Source: Allacma fusca (taxonomy: Eukaryota; Arthropoda; Collembola; Symphypleona; Sminthuridae). Taken from it: a DNA stretch of 64,000 nt. Where the stretch lies: assembly GCA_947179485.1 (NCBI GenBank), contig OX359245.1, forward strand, positions 29,003,067 through 29,067,066, given 5' to 3'. The notes below the pieces were generated by a model that was given only the letters and a program-made list of their open reading frames with translations, searched no databases and had not been told where the DNA came from. Below, one piece after another: positions 32,821-45,349 of the stretch; within the stretch, counting starts at the first letter, position 1, and each line of letters begins with the position of its first letter. A program made the translations under genes and the position numbers.

Positions 32821-33629
32821 CTGTATTGTGATCTAGGCAATGGGAGATAATGAAATACGCCCACAATAATAGCCTGAATCTGATTTGCATGTTTGATAAA
32901 AACCAAAACCAGCTCCAGCGTTTAGTTTGGCGTCATATAATTATTCATGTACTTATTAAAAAATAACTGTAAGCTCATACGTCGACTCTTATATTGTGGG
33001 ATCTACAATTGTGTACATACCTATACTATACTCAAAAACGTGCCGTTATGTAACCTCGAATTAATATTTAGGTGTAAAAGTAATAAAATTAAGTAACATG
33101 GGAATCTAAAATCTATCGAGCATTTTTTATCTGACTGCTGTTCATAAAAGCAGAAGGTCGCTCACAATATGCTCAAACTTCTCTTGACACCTACTGTCTG
33201 TCATTTGAGGTTAGCGTCTAGGGCAAAATGTCTGGGAGAATTTATCTGTAAAAATGTGCCTAATCTCGGGAACTTGACAGTAACACAAGTGTAGACATGA
33301 GGGGTCAAAAACCAGGAATTTATGTATCTGAGAGTAAAATTTACAAGTAATTATTTATGTTATCAGAAAATTTGTGAGCTGGAATTGCTTTATATAATAT
33401 TTTGGTATGTGCTAATATTGGTAATCTGATATCTTTGTGCTTGCTACTAGACTGCAGACAATATATACTCCATGGAGTAAAACAGCCCAATAGAACATTA
33501 ACGCTAAACTGCTTTCGAAGTTATTTCTAAGTTTTGAAAAAACACAAAATAATTCGATTACAAAAATATCCCACTGCAGCATAATTTTTACTCACTTTGG
33601 ATTTTGTTAAGAGCCCTGATGTGAAAACC
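32821..33629. other. upstream region of the Rab2-like pseudogene
   Basis: No gene. Short matches (aacctcgaa plus aatatt-aggt, and atcgagcatt/ttcgagcatt) to sequence downstream of the second Rab2-like gene near 63025 suggest both genes sit in an old duplicated segment; the similarity is weak. Confidence 0.35.
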
Positions 33630-34236
33630 ATGTCTGACGAGCAGGATTTCAAGTACATCGTTGTAGGGGACTCTGGAGTAGGGAAATCTGCCCTGGCGGA
33701 ACAATTCGTGGATAAACGGTTTGATAATGTTTAGAAAGCACAATAGCGGTTGAGTTCAGTCGTCGAATAATAACCCGCGCAAGGAAATCAAGCTACAAAT
33801 TTGGGACACATGTGGTACGGATATGTTCAATACCCTGACACGTATGTATTACCGTGGAGCTGTAGGGGCCTTCTTGGTGTATGACATCACAAAAAGAGCA
33901 ACTTTCAGTCATCTCACCAAGTGGTTGGATGATATCCAAAATCTGTGCGCTCATAATGTTGTAATAATGCTGATTGGGAATAAAACTGATTTAGAGGGAC
34001 AACGGGAAGTGCGGAAAGCGCAAGGTGAGGAATACGCCAAAAAACATAACCTACTGTTTACGGAAACTTCCGCGAAGACTGCAGATCAAGTGGAGGAAGC
34101 CTTCATCCTCACTGCCATGGCCATTTATGAGAGGATTAAATTGGGGGAACTTGACGTGGCTAGGCTTACAGAAACTATCAAAGTAAGGATGGATCAGCAT
34201 GCTAAACCCCAAACTTCGTGGTGGAATTGTTGTTGA
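33630..34236 (+). pseudogene. Rab2-like small GTPase, broken in the switch I region
   Basis: It begins ATG at 33630 and is intronless. The P-loop GDSGVGKS is intact. Two separate single-base losses, one just before 33731 and one around 33775, move the frame twice: the TIAVEF switch I segment is in one frame and the rest, from KEIKLQIWDTCG at 33781 to the stop at 34236, in another. Downstream motifs are clear: GNKTDLE, ETSAKT and a C-terminal CC for prenylation. The G3 motif reads WDTCGTD instead of WDTAGQE, so the catalytic Gln is missing independently of the frameshifts. Rab2 acts in Golgi, endosome and autophagosome membrane traffic. The best relative in the window is the intact gene at 61901. 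Confidence 0.85.
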
Positions 34237-34557
34237 ACAATAATTTGTACCATTGATATTTCGTTACCACTACAAACATAATGTAAAAATTTATTCTGGA
34301 TTAAATTCAAATATGAACAATAAAAATTCAATGAGACATGCATCAATTTCAAATTTATCTTTACCCAAATTTCAAAAGAATAGACAATTAAATCAATGGA
34401 CATCCTTGACCCAACATTCATATTTTGGGAAAATTTGTGGATACACCCATGTGTTTCAATATCCCGCCCAAATTTAACCCCTTTTTGTTTAAATATTTTA
34501 TTTATGTTACAATGAATTAAATTTCTTTAAAATTAACTCTTCTCTACCCACAATGAT
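34237..34557. other. 3' flank of the Rab2-like pseudogene
   Basis: AT-rich sequence, possibly an old 3' untranslated region; nothing else recognised. Confidence 0.35.
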
Positions 34558-35052
34558 CCCCAAGAGCGTGTCCGAATTACTGCCACCCACACAGCTGCCA
34601 AAATCACAACTGCCTTAAGCAAAACTGTCACAAATATTTTCTGCCCCTTCCATAAATACACAGATGGTGACAACTGTCACATAACGAGTTGCCACCGATC
34701 GTCATAATAATATGGTATGCAAAGCATAATTGTTATACTATATGCACAGTGACAGCTATGCTAAGCCACGTCATAAAAGCAATGTTAGATTTAGCATAGT
34801 ATTTCCCTATGAGACTTACAATTAGCATAGTATTTCACTAAATGTATTAGCATATTATTTCACTAAATGTATTAGCATATTATTTCCCTATGAGACTCCA
34901 TAGAATCCAATACGCTATTTATATATACGAAGGAGGCAAATGTGTAAGTGACAATGAGTAATTGTGGCAGTTCGCCAGGTGGCAGTTGTGCTTGTGGCAG
35001 TTTACCAGGTGGCAGTTGTGAATTTAGCAGTACGCCTAGAATCCCCCAAGAG
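34558..35052. mobile_element. fold-back element with GGCAGTTG arms
   Basis: Left arm words (actgccaccc, cagctgcc, caactgcc at about 34578-34618) are mirrored on the right (ggcagttcgcc, aggtggcagttgtg twice, at about 34964-35030). The 9-mer ccccaagag occurs at 34558-34566 and again at 35044-35052, bracketing the arms, and could be or contain the target duplication. The ends themselves are not clean inverted repeats. Confidence 0.5.
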
Positions 35053-35417
35053 ATGGCAGATAAAAGGCTTTGCATCCACAGTCATTAAAACCAAATTCAC
35101 ATCGATAGAAAAAATTGGTCTGTCCAATCGGACATTCTGTTTAATTTAGTTCAGACTGGAAAGGATTAACTCATAGTCTGGTTCCTAAGGACCATCCTAA
35201 TGACATTGACACTCCTAGTCCCAGATACGACATATGTACTAACCAAAACTTGTTGCACTCTTTCGGAAATTCACGATGGTTTCCGAAATCAGATTTTTCC
35301 ACAAATGTCAACCCCCGTTGTATCTAGACCAAAAACCCAATCGGCATGAATTAATTAGTTTTGAGTGTGGTACCAGGTCTCATATGACCCCTAGGCAAAG
35401 CATTCCATGTCAAGAAC

Positions 35418-36232
35418 TAGGCATTGGCATATCGGTCATTTTACAAATATCGTTAATATCGTTATCGTTCAACCTAAAAATGACGATAACGATATCTAAG
35501 GACGATATAACGATATTTTTTAAAATTTGACACGCACCGGTTAATAATATAAAATACAAAAATAATCGACCAGCACTGCCGAAGTATTGATGACTCATTA
35601 AATACTCACCCTATTACTACTGTTTATAACAAAAAGTGCCACAAAAATGATTTGTTTGGAAAATTATCAAAGCAATTTTCTTTTTACTGATCCAATTCGG
35701 AAAACTGAGGCTATAGTTGGTATTAATTGAATGAGAACTGGTACTGACAATGAGGATTTACGTAAAGCAAACCAAGTATATTTTAACCCACTGACAGCAA
35801 AATTGGTATTAATTTTTCTGAAACTGGTGAGAACAGTAAGGAATCACGCAGGTTTCGCCAAGTATGTCCTGATTCCAGCAGAAACAAACTTGGTACTAAT
35901 TACAGAAAAACTGGTTCTGATGATGAGTAAATCCCGTAAGTTACACCATGCTTTAACGTATGTCTTTACACACGTATGCTTGGAGGACACCAGGATTTTA
36001 CAAGGTATTACTATGAGCTGACTGACATGATTTTTTGAATTAGTTAATAGTTAATACACATAAAAATTTTGGGGGTGGATCATTATTTGGTAAATTGAAC
36101 CACGTATTTACGATATGGAAACTGACCGATGTATCGGTCAAAATTTACGAGAATTATCGTTTAATTATCGTTTCGAAAAATGCACGATATGGACGATATT
36201 ATCGTATAGCAATATCGGTATGCCAATGCCTA
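35418..36232. mobile_element. hAT-like non-autonomous element, CGATATCG motif arms, second family
   Basis: The terminal inverted repeat is TAGGCATTGGCATA at both ends, with an exact 8-bp duplication TCAAGAAC (35410-35417, 36233-36240). The arms are degenerate cgatatcgttaat words as in the element at 3774-4641, but the terminal repeat differs (TAGGCATTGG against TAGGGTTGG) and the interior is unrelated. It has no transposase ORF. Confidence 0.9.
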
Positions 36233-36699
36233 TCAAGAACCAAGATCAATATATACGGATTTTTTCAAAAATTCCAGGTTAAAATCTCTAGTTTTTTCAA
36301 AATTAAGTATTTTAAATGACCTTGAAGCAACAGTCAATTCTGAAATAGAAAGTCTCCATGCTCCCAGCTTCATCCCGAAATATTTTCCGGGGCAGAAATT
36401 CCAAAATAACTATTATTTTTGTTTCAAACAGATACGCATATAACAAGTAACAGAACAAAGCAACCCCTCTGTTTCGGAGACCAATGCGATGTTAGCATTT
36501 TACCAAAACCCTATTTTTGGGTTTTACATGCCCCGTTATATGACAGCCATTCCGCGGAGGGCGAAGAGGATCCTGGAACAGAGTTTCATACAAACCAGTT
36601 TGTGGGGATGTCCAGCGACTCGGTAGTGTAGCGTGCCTGTACTGTAGCAGAGGAGTAGGCTTCGACTCCACCTCACCCCGTATAATTTCCAGATTATTT

Positions 36700-37520
36700 T
36701 GTTTGGAGTTTTGGATATATTCCCTCCGACACAATCCTTCCGGCAATATTCCCGCCCGATATATTCCTTCCGACCACAACCTCTCCCACTTTGGAATTGA
36801 TTCCTCATACAAACATTTGCTAGTCACATTTGCAGTAAGTGTTCGTCACTATGCCAAAAAAGCAAAAACAATGCGGATCGTAACTCTGGGGTTACGAGGA
36901 CCCGACGTTTCAATGGTGACTCGGCTCAACGAACATCTCATGCACCAGTTGGCATAGTAAATCTTTATTTATTGTCTACGAAACCTGTCGTCTCTATAAA
37001 TGTTATTGGATCTATTGATGCATTATCATTTGTTCGAGAGGCGGAAGTTATCCATGCCTTCATGGAACTTCGAGCAACTATTCCTCCTAGGGACAGGATT
37101 AGGGAAATATTTGTGTACTTTCCGAACAATTACATGGCTTATGATTGGGAAGACGTTAGATTTCCCATCAAATTTTGGAATGTTCGAGATGTTGGTTTGA
37201 GATTACTCAGCCTGGACCCAATAATTCCAAAGAAAGATGGCATTTTCGTTTCAACAACCTTCACACACGAGCTAACCCTTCTATACACACCAATATTCAA
37301 ATGTTGCGAAAGAAAGAAAAACATTACTACATGGAATGTCAGAGGTTATGGGAGGCTTTGTTCCTGGAAGGAAGGCGAAAAGTATTTCCATTGATTCTAG
37401 ACTGCGATATGGTATAATACAGAAACACCAAGCGCATGTTTATAACAACAACCACACTGAGTTTTTTAAAAACCGTTCAATATTGTTTTTATTGTTTTAT
37501 TCAATAGTAATTATGTAGCT
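36700..37520 (+). pseudogene. unrecognised decayed coding region
   Basis: Coding-like patches follow each other in changing frames: 36703-36957 (ending RGPDVSMVTRLNEHLMHQLA), 36972-37394 (FVYFPNNYMAYDWEDVRFP) and 37175-37417 (RKKEKHYYMECQRLWEALF). Amino-acid composition and the hand-over between frames suggest an old gene broken by frameshifts. I do not recognise the family. It could also be chance ORFs. Confidence 0.3.
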
Positions 37521-37807
37521 ACACTTGTAGATATTATTATGCCTGAAATTTGTTACATACTATATTCTTACATATGTAACTGAATTATGGCTTCGTCGGT
37601 CGGGTTATTACAATTAGAACTAATAAAAGGGTACGCAAAACTCCTATACCCGCAAAAACAGTCATTCATGACTCTCAGCTTCTTTGTAACATGGAATTCG
37701 GGCAATTCCTACCGTACTTAATTATGTATGGGTTGTTTGACTACATTCAGCATTAAGAAATATTGTAAGCATGACTTTAGTATTATAGTACACATGTAAG
37801 GTAGGCA
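37521..37807. other. intergenic, nothing recognised
   Basis: Short non-coding spacer between the decayed ORFs and the next element. Confidence 0.35.
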
Positions 37808-37815
37808 CAACTGAT

Positions 37816-38663
37816 CAGAGCTTCTGCCGGGGACGGGGACGGGACGTCGGGACACTCGACGGACCGGGACGGGACGTCCCCGGGGACAAAATACTTGTCC
37901 CCATGTCGTATTCGGGACGGGATGGGGACAAAAATAAATGTCCCCATTATATCGGGGACTGGACGGGGACAAAACAAATTGTCCCCACTATATTCGGGAC
38001 GGGACGGGGACAAAAACAATTGTCCCCATTATATTCGGGACGGGACATGCTTTTTGGTTGTATGTATAACGGAACGGGACGAGCAAGCATAGCAGAACAA
38101 GGATAACGTTTCAGCTTTAATGCTCATGAGTAAACTAAACTGTGAACACTATTTCACCGAATGTAAGACATTCGATTTTAGGTTGTAGAAAATGAGGCTT
38201 GTTGCTCAAAAAGTTAAGGAAGAATCTTGGAGCCACGATTCTATAAATGTGTTTTTTATGTCTTTAGTACATATATTTTTTGTACGAAATTTTCCTCATG
38301 TTCCGATTTTCGGCTTGAGAATGTCGACAACTGTTTTCAGTAATTATCGGGACGGTACAGGAATTTTGTTCACATGCCACGATTTTCGGGACCAGGGACA
38401 ATATTTTTTTTAATTTTGGGGACGGGACCGGGGACAACGTTTTTTAAAAATTTTGGGGACGGGACGGGGACAAGATTTTTGTCCCCATGTCCCGACTTTC
38501 GGGACGGGACCGGGGACAACGTTTTTATAATTTTTTGGGGACGGGACGGGGACATGGTTTTTGTCACCGTGTCCCGATTGTCGGGACGGGACTGGGGACA
38601 AAGGTTTTGAAAAAATATCGGGACGGGGACGGGACAAGAATTTTGTCCCCAACAGAAGCTCTG
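37816..38663. mobile_element. hAT-like non-autonomous element, GGGGACGGGAC motif arms
   Basis: The ends are CAGAGCTTCTG and its inverse CAGAAGCTCTG, flanked by an exact 8-bp duplication CAACTGAT (37808-37815, 38664-38671). About 280 bp of arm on each side is ggggacgggacggggac-type repeat broken by ttgtccccattat spacers, mirrored between arms. The arms are strikingly GC-rich against the AT-rich surroundings. The long ORFs here on both strands are by-products of the repeat. Confidence 0.92.
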
Positions 38664-38671
38664 CAACTGAT

Positions 38672-39320
38672 GAGTAGACGTAAAGTCCTGATTTCTCGAA
38701 TGCAAATACTAACATTGTTTTCAAGTTGACTTGATACGATCGGTTGTTGTACTGTTGCTCCAGAAATAATAAAAATAAAATATTGTCAGAATGTGACGTG
38801 CCATTGCTGGAATTTGTACGTAAATATCCTATTAAACCTCCAGCACAAATACTGAGAAAAAATTGCTGAGACCACCTATTGGCCCATTTGCGGGTTATCC
38901 TATGCGCGCAATCGTGTATAACGTATCTTTGTATATAGATTGCATTTGCGAAACGTTTTCATGCTGAAGTAGTGGAAGATGCGAATTTCAGTAGAAATTA
39001 TGTGCTTATAAAATTGGTAAGAGAGTGAAATCTTTGTAAATACTAATTTTAATTATATTAGTGATTTTATAATTAAAAAATCCAACAGTGCTCGTCTTAT
39101 ACTAAATATTTGAAATACCAAAGAATAAATGCATACAATTTGCTCCGGAAAAATGAGTCATTATTGATGCAGTATCTACAAAATTCTATTGAAGTTGGGT
39201 AAATGGTGAAATAGCGGATTTAAAGAAGGACATTTTAATAGGACAAATCATGCCAAATCTATTAATCAAGAAAGGTCGCTGTTTCTGAATTCTTTAAATT
39301 GTTTTGGCTGTACTTGTGGC
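38672..39320. other. intergenic, nothing recognised
   Basis: AT-rich sequence without supported genes. Confidence 0.35.
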
Positions 39321-39323
39321 TTA

Positions 39324-39699
39324 CAAGTAACCCACGCCCCATGCCCACTCGGGATAGGAATGACACTTTGTGGGAGCTTAGGTACCTGGCCCAATGTCCC
39401 AGCAAGAGCAAAAGTTTGTGCCATCTCGCCCTGGTTTGCGTGGGAAATCGCATTTTTATTTTTTTCGTGAAATTTGAAAATGAAGTTTCCTTATGGGATT
39501 TAACATTGGAAAATTTAAGTTGGACAGGGGGGAGGACCCTTTGTTCACGAATTAGAATTTAAAACTTCTGCGCGATTTCCCGCGCAAACCAGGGCGAAAT
39601 GGAGCAAACGTTTGCTCTTGCTGGGACATTGGGCCAGGTACCTAAGCTCCCACAAAATTTCATTCCTATCCCGAGTGGGCATGGGGCGTGGGGTACTTG
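39324..39699. mobile_element. hairpin MITE with about 130-bp arms and TTA target duplication
   Basis: Left arm 39324-39452 and right arm about 39569-39699 are highly similar inverted copies (landmarks cccatgcccactcggga, aggtacctggcccaatgt, cgccctggtttgcg), separated by about 115 bp. TTA flanks both ends (39321-39323, 39700-39702), the 3-bp target preferred by PIF/Harbinger transposases. It has no coding capacity. It is likely a MITE mobilised in trans, though its ends (CAAGTA) differ from the Harbinger at 18146. Confidence 0.85.
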
Positions 39700-39759
39700 T
39701 TAATGCGACAACTTTGAGAAAAATTGAAGATTGTATCTTCACTAACGTTAGGCTACACA

Positions 39760-42700
39760 AAAGTAACAGTTTTGGTTAAAAAATGGGAAATATTCAGAAG
39801 AGTTGTTCCAGATTTGCTAAAATGAGTTGTCAATTCATATATACGCGACAAAGTTTCTGCTGCATTTAAAAAGAATGTTACTGTTTGACACAACTTTTGT
39901 TGAGTAAAGAATGTTCGTGTAAGAATCGTGTAATGTTCGTGTAAAGAATGTGTAATAAATAGTTCCCTCCAAAGCTCGAAAGCATTTAATAAATTATACT
40001 GCAATCGTACTATTTGTATAGAAATATGATTTTGAAAACAAGAAAGCCTTTCAGCAATACATTTATTACAAAAAAATAGCACTAATTTTAATGTAAGAAT
40101 TCAATTTATTTCGCATATAATTTACACAACACTACCCCTTTGGTCGGTTTATGCAAATCTCCCCGGAATACATTTTTTGATTTTCCTTACTGAATCTGAC
40201 GTACCCGGTGGGAATTTCAAAAATCACTCCTGAAGAATTGTCGAGAAAAACTATAGATATACAGCAGTTAAAGCGTGACGCAAGTTTATAAAACACTTGA
40301 AAAGTATGTCTTGAAGAACGAATATTTGTGCTGAATTCCAGCCTCTCGTTAAATTCTGAACATTCTCAGTAACTATTGTAGTTGGAATCTCATTACATAC
40401 AAAAACAATTATCTAAAAAAACGGGAAATTATCCCATTAAGGTCTTTCATAATCCTTTTATTGGTTCCTTTTAACGCTCGTTTTAAACTATGGTCTAAAC
40501 ACCCAAATTTTTGAACATCGTCAGCAAGGTGCATGACGGAATGCACAGTGCAAACTAGTCACTTCTTACAGCATAAACGATGAACTATTTTTTTTAAATA
40601 TACATTTTTAGCTCATTTCAATCACTTTGCAACTGCAGATTTTGTATTAATAGATACCTAATATTAACTCATTGAAAATTTTATTTTGGTTGATAAAAAA
40701 TGCTAATAATTGATAATAATGTTTTTCCCAATTTGCTCTCATTTGAGAGTAGAAATGCCGATATCATTCTATCCCGACAAGCTTCGTCATCAGTGGCAGA
40801 GTGTTGAGGTTCTTAAATGGGTTTACCACTGAGACAATCTGCGGCTTGATGTGTGGAGCCACGAACATATTGTGTGCTCATATCATAGGACATTAAGAAG
40901 AGGTACATTCGTTGGAGTTTTGAATGTAAATCATTAGATTTCATAATTTTACAGACTATGAAAGAACAGTCGTGACCTTGAAATGATTACCTAAATACCT
41001 TACCTTGAAATAAGCAATCCTAAAAATACCTGAACGGAAAAGACGTCAGCACTGGCACGTGGCGTTATGTTTGAAGGAGACAGGTATATAGTCTCTCGAT
41101 GTTTATCTAAAAAGTAGCTAGCATACTGAAATAGTAGGTATCTGGCAGCTTTACTCTTTAATCGTTACTTTAACAATGTGCCTCCAGTGATTGTGAGTAT
41201 TTTAATAAGCCTCACTAATCGCATTCCCATAGAATTGAGGGAAATCATTTTAAAATTTGACGTTCATCGGTACATTAAGCTTGTTTAACCGGTAGCATAG
41301 TCACTTTAATTAGGCATGAAATCACACGATGTGCAATTAAATCCAAATAATTTTTCTTAGACTGATTGTGGTCTGTCCGTGGGCGTAACTAGTTCCCATC
41401 ATTTAGGCAAGAATAAGATGCATTTATCTATGAATTTACCTATGTAGGTCCGTGCTTGGAAAGTACTCCCCTTACTTACTAGGATAGTAAGTAAAGAGAT
41501 TTCCTTTGGTTAAACAACGTTGTATCATTAACTTTTGATGTCGAATATACAAAGTTATTTTCTCTATTTCCTCTCCCTTCTGTTTTGCAATTGGCACATA
41601 AATTATGTATATTATCCTCTTTTTCGTAGAAACGTTTAGAGGCGAAGGGAAGCTTCAATCATTTATTGGTTTTCCAGGAACGGGTCTGCTTTTCTTCCTG
41701 TCTGTCGTCATGATTATTGCGGATCCAATGACATCCGACAATTCAAATTTTTACAGGCGTAGATTAGGTAACAAGCAAGAAGCCTGTTGTCTTTGAAGAA
41801 TATCGTGTTATCCGTGTGATCTCAGAAAATTAAATTAAATCATGCATACAAATATGGAAACACGCATGTCCAGAAAACGGGATGCTAAGTTTGTGTCATG
41901 AATAGTCAGCTTTGTCGCTTACATTAAATTGTCTTTCACATTACCCGTAGGATGCCACAATATCTCGCACATGCGCAATTTTAGTATGATTGTAAACGCT
42001 TTATAATATTAGTGGTTGTGTGCTAATTTCAATTATACCCGGGAATTTTCATTATTCGTGAGGTCATTCAGATGCTAAATACTAACATTGGAAAAGGTGT
42101 ATATGTATGTACGTAGATATATGAATTTTTCCACAAAACGCTGTACTGCGAACCGGTAGGTAGTTACGCGCGTTTTAAAGCTCACTGGTGGGAATATAAA
42201 CATTTTAAGGTATTGCATTTATAGATGAACGTGCAGGTATCTACAAGCTCTTTTTTGCCATCATATTATCTTTATTTAAAATTATTACAGAAATATTGAA
42301 ATACAGAGACTTGATTAGTTCATTATGAAATTTGATGCATTTAGGCAATTTGGCAACCATCATTTTGTCAGTTTAAGGTTGGACATTCGAATTATATTAA
42401 AATTATGTAAGTTTACACATTCACGCTCGTACGCTTCACGGCTAATGGATTACAGGAGTGGTCGAATTCTCCCAGCTTAACGAGCAGTCTGGTTATTACT
42501 TTTTTTGTAGTCAAATGCATTATCTGAATTATTAAAAAAACCAATGGTTGAGAATTACAGCGGTTTGGAAATTTCGATCTTTAAGACTCACGAATTGTTT
42601 GCTAATTGGGTTGAAAACTTGTAGCTATTAGTAATTGATGACTTTTGGAGTCTTGCAAAGTAAACCCATTCCTCACCCTCGGGGCTACCCCCGTGATATC

Positions 42701-42880
42701 AAATATTGACAGATAAGGAAAAATGAAATCAGTTAAAAACATTTTTCTACAAACTTAGTAATTAGTAGTGAATGTGTGCTAAAGGAGTCAAATTATATGA
42801 GCCACCCAGTACAAATGCACGGTTATTTAAGAAATACGGACGAATATTCCCATGAATTCATTGCAATCAAAGCGTTCTAT
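39760..42880. other. intergenic, nothing recognised
   Basis: About 3 kb of AT-rich sequence with only short ORFs on either strand (for example 41605-41796, without a recognisable domain). No repeats with clear ends were found. Confidence 0.4.
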
Positions 42881-42886
42881 TTTTCC

Positions 42887-42920
42887 TATAAATACTGCTT
42901 CAATGTACTTGCAATCAGTC
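42887..42920 (+). promoter_or_regulatory. core promoter of the FAS-like gene (TATA plus initiator)
   Basis: TATAAATA at 42887-42894 is followed 30 bp later by TCAGTC (42915-42920), the arthropod initiator consensus. The ATG of exon 1 follows at 42991, giving a short leader of about 75 bases. Confidence 0.6.
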
Positions 42921-43786
42921 TGTTAAGTCAACCTGTTTTTACAGAATCACTTAAAATATTCGAGGAGTAAACTCAAATTATAAGGTAAATATGCAGAAAA
43001 ATTTGGACTTGACCTCTGAGCTGGTTATTAGCGGAATTTCTGGCAGGTTCCCCAAATCCGACAATCTAGACGAGTTTTGGCAAAATCTGTTACATGGGGA
43101 GGATATGATTACGGGTAAGTATTTAAGGTTTGTATTAAGTTGAAAAATGTGCAATGTCCTGATACATCTGAGTACAGCCATATTATACATCCTACCAAAT
43201 ACTTCAGACTAGCTAACGTGGCCAAAAATGACTACCTAGGTTCTATTTAAAATCAACATGTTAATTTTTATTACGCTTAAGTTTCCACATTGAGTTACAT
43301 TCCTCGGAAAAATAACCAACTAGAAATATGTGCGTACAAATTAGTGTTTCTTATCGAGACAAAAAACCGTCCCGACGACCGTACCATTCCGAACTGTTTG
43401 AAATCTTGCAAATCGGGGACCGGTACCGTTCCGATACCCGAAACTTCGGTTCGGGAAATTGTTATCCCCAAACGGGAAAATATTTTTTTGTCCCGGTACC
43501 GATAATATCGCGAAACCGAATGACCCGATACTGGTTTATCCCGAACCGATTTTTTCCCGAACCGTTCCGAATCAGTACCGATAACGGATTGAAATATTTA
43601 ATCCACAATTTTAAGCATAAGTTCACATTCTGTATATTCATTGGTTTATGCACTAGTACACATTGCACATAAACAAAAAAACATTTCACTTTCCACGCAC
43701 TAATCTAATCTACAATTCACTGGTGCTCTAAGCAACTTATTTTACACGCTCGAATCCTCGTTTTTCGACCCAGCCATGCTTTCAAA

Positions 43787-44731
43787 CAGAGGTGTGGTAT
43801 ATTTTGAAATATTATATTTGAAATAGTATTTGAAATACATTTAGTATTTAGTATTTGGTATTTTTCTAACCGTAAAATGTTTAAGGTATTTTGTATTTCG
43901 TATTTTGTCAGCACCAACATGTCGACCATATTTTGTATTTCGTATTTTGAAGATTACGAACGTGATAGTATTTTGTATTTATTTATTTTGTAAAATTTAC
44001 CCACCCCGTATTTCAAATACAAAATGTAGTTTTAAAATACATGACTCTGGCAGTTGTTAAGGTCGTCTCTAAAACATGTCCAAATAAATACTTCACTAAT
44101 AATAACGGTAAAATCACTAATTTAAAACATTCTGAAACCAGTTTTTGAAACTTGTTTGACTGATTTGAAGAACTTACTTACTGGATAAATACATAACATT
44201 CAATGGATCTGAGAACTTTAAAGTTGGCTAAATTAGTGACGCGAATACAAATACACCCAGGAGTTATAAGATTATTTGTTTAAAGGAAAAATATTGTGTT
44301 CGTAGGGCCATTTTAATTTACTTTGATAAACAAATGCACAACTCAACACAAGTTTAATAACATGCAGTTACATTACGTTAGCTGATTCATTTATAAATAT
44401 CGTATTATTTGGCTGAATTATACAAAATACTTTGAGAGAATAAACTTTAGATGCATCTCAGACATGTATTTTGAGATAAACTTGGGAGTATTTTCAATAT
44501 GTATTTTGTATTTCAAATACGGTATTTTAATTTGATATTTTCTCTTTTCGTTGGAAGCAAAGTATTTTATTTTGTATCTTGCCCAAATGACTCCGGATAT
44601 TTGTATTTTATTTTGTATCTTAACTAAGTTATACCTGGTATTTGGATTTTGTATTTGTATTTTAACTTTTCTAAAAATGTCCTTGTATTTTGTATTTCAA
44701 TAGTAAATTTCATGTATTTTCCACACCTCTG
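43787..44731. mobile_element. hAT-like non-autonomous element, GTATTTTG motif arms
   Basis: The terminal inverted repeat is CAGAGGTGTGG at both ends, with an exact 8-bp duplication CTTTCAAA (43779-43786, 44732-44739). Long arms of tattttgtatttcgtatttt words are mirrored. There is no ORF of note. Confidence 0.92.
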
Positions 44732-44828
44732 CTTTCAAACAATGCCTTAGTACCAGTAACATGTTAGGCTTTTTCCGTTTTTGGTTTCCTGACTTTCGAC
44801 ATCCAATATTCTTTCGCTGGGTCTTGGG

Positions 44829-45349
44829 TGGTGGTCGGACCAGTTCAGTTCAAAGCTGAAAATTTCAGTTCAGTTTGGTTCGTACAAATTTTGGTTCAGT
44901 TCGATACGTAAACTAAACTGAATGATTCGGTTCCAGCATAAAACTGAACTGAACTGAATCGTTTGAACTGATTGTTATGCATGCACAATAAAGCCTGTTT
45001 CTGTCGTTCTGTATGACGCACTTCTCATCTCTGACTGTTACTTTTTAAGGAATATCTACTTAAACTGCGATTAAATTTGCAGTGCAAGAACAGTACTAGA
45101 TTGAACATATTTAAAATCAAATTAAAGTGGGTTACAAAGAACTGTATACCCCTTATTTAAAAAATCTCTCTCTATATATAAATAATCAGTTCAGTTCAGT
45201 TCAGTTTTAGTTCATAGAGAGAACTTAACTGAACTGAACTGAACCGAAGAATAGTTAACTGAACTGAAATTTTGATTTTCGATTCAGTTCACTTTGTGAA
45301 CCGAACTAAACTGCATTTTACGAACCATACTGAACTAGTCCGACCACTA
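44829..45349. mobile_element. hAT-like non-autonomous element, GTTCAGTT motif arms
   Basis: The ends TGGTGGTCGGAC and the inverse of TAGTGGTCGGAC are flanked by gtcttggg (44821-44828) and gtctgggg (45350-45357), seven of eight matching. The arms consist of gttcagttcagtt / aactgaactgaac words. These resemble the arms of the elements at 2702 and 15764, but the terminal repeats and apparent target are different. Confidence 0.8.

Noticed and set aside
37718..38729. Long ORFs on both strands in the GGGGAC repeat region as genes
   Set aside because: They arise from the simple repeat in the arms of a transposon with a clear target duplication; the products are repetitive and differ by frame.
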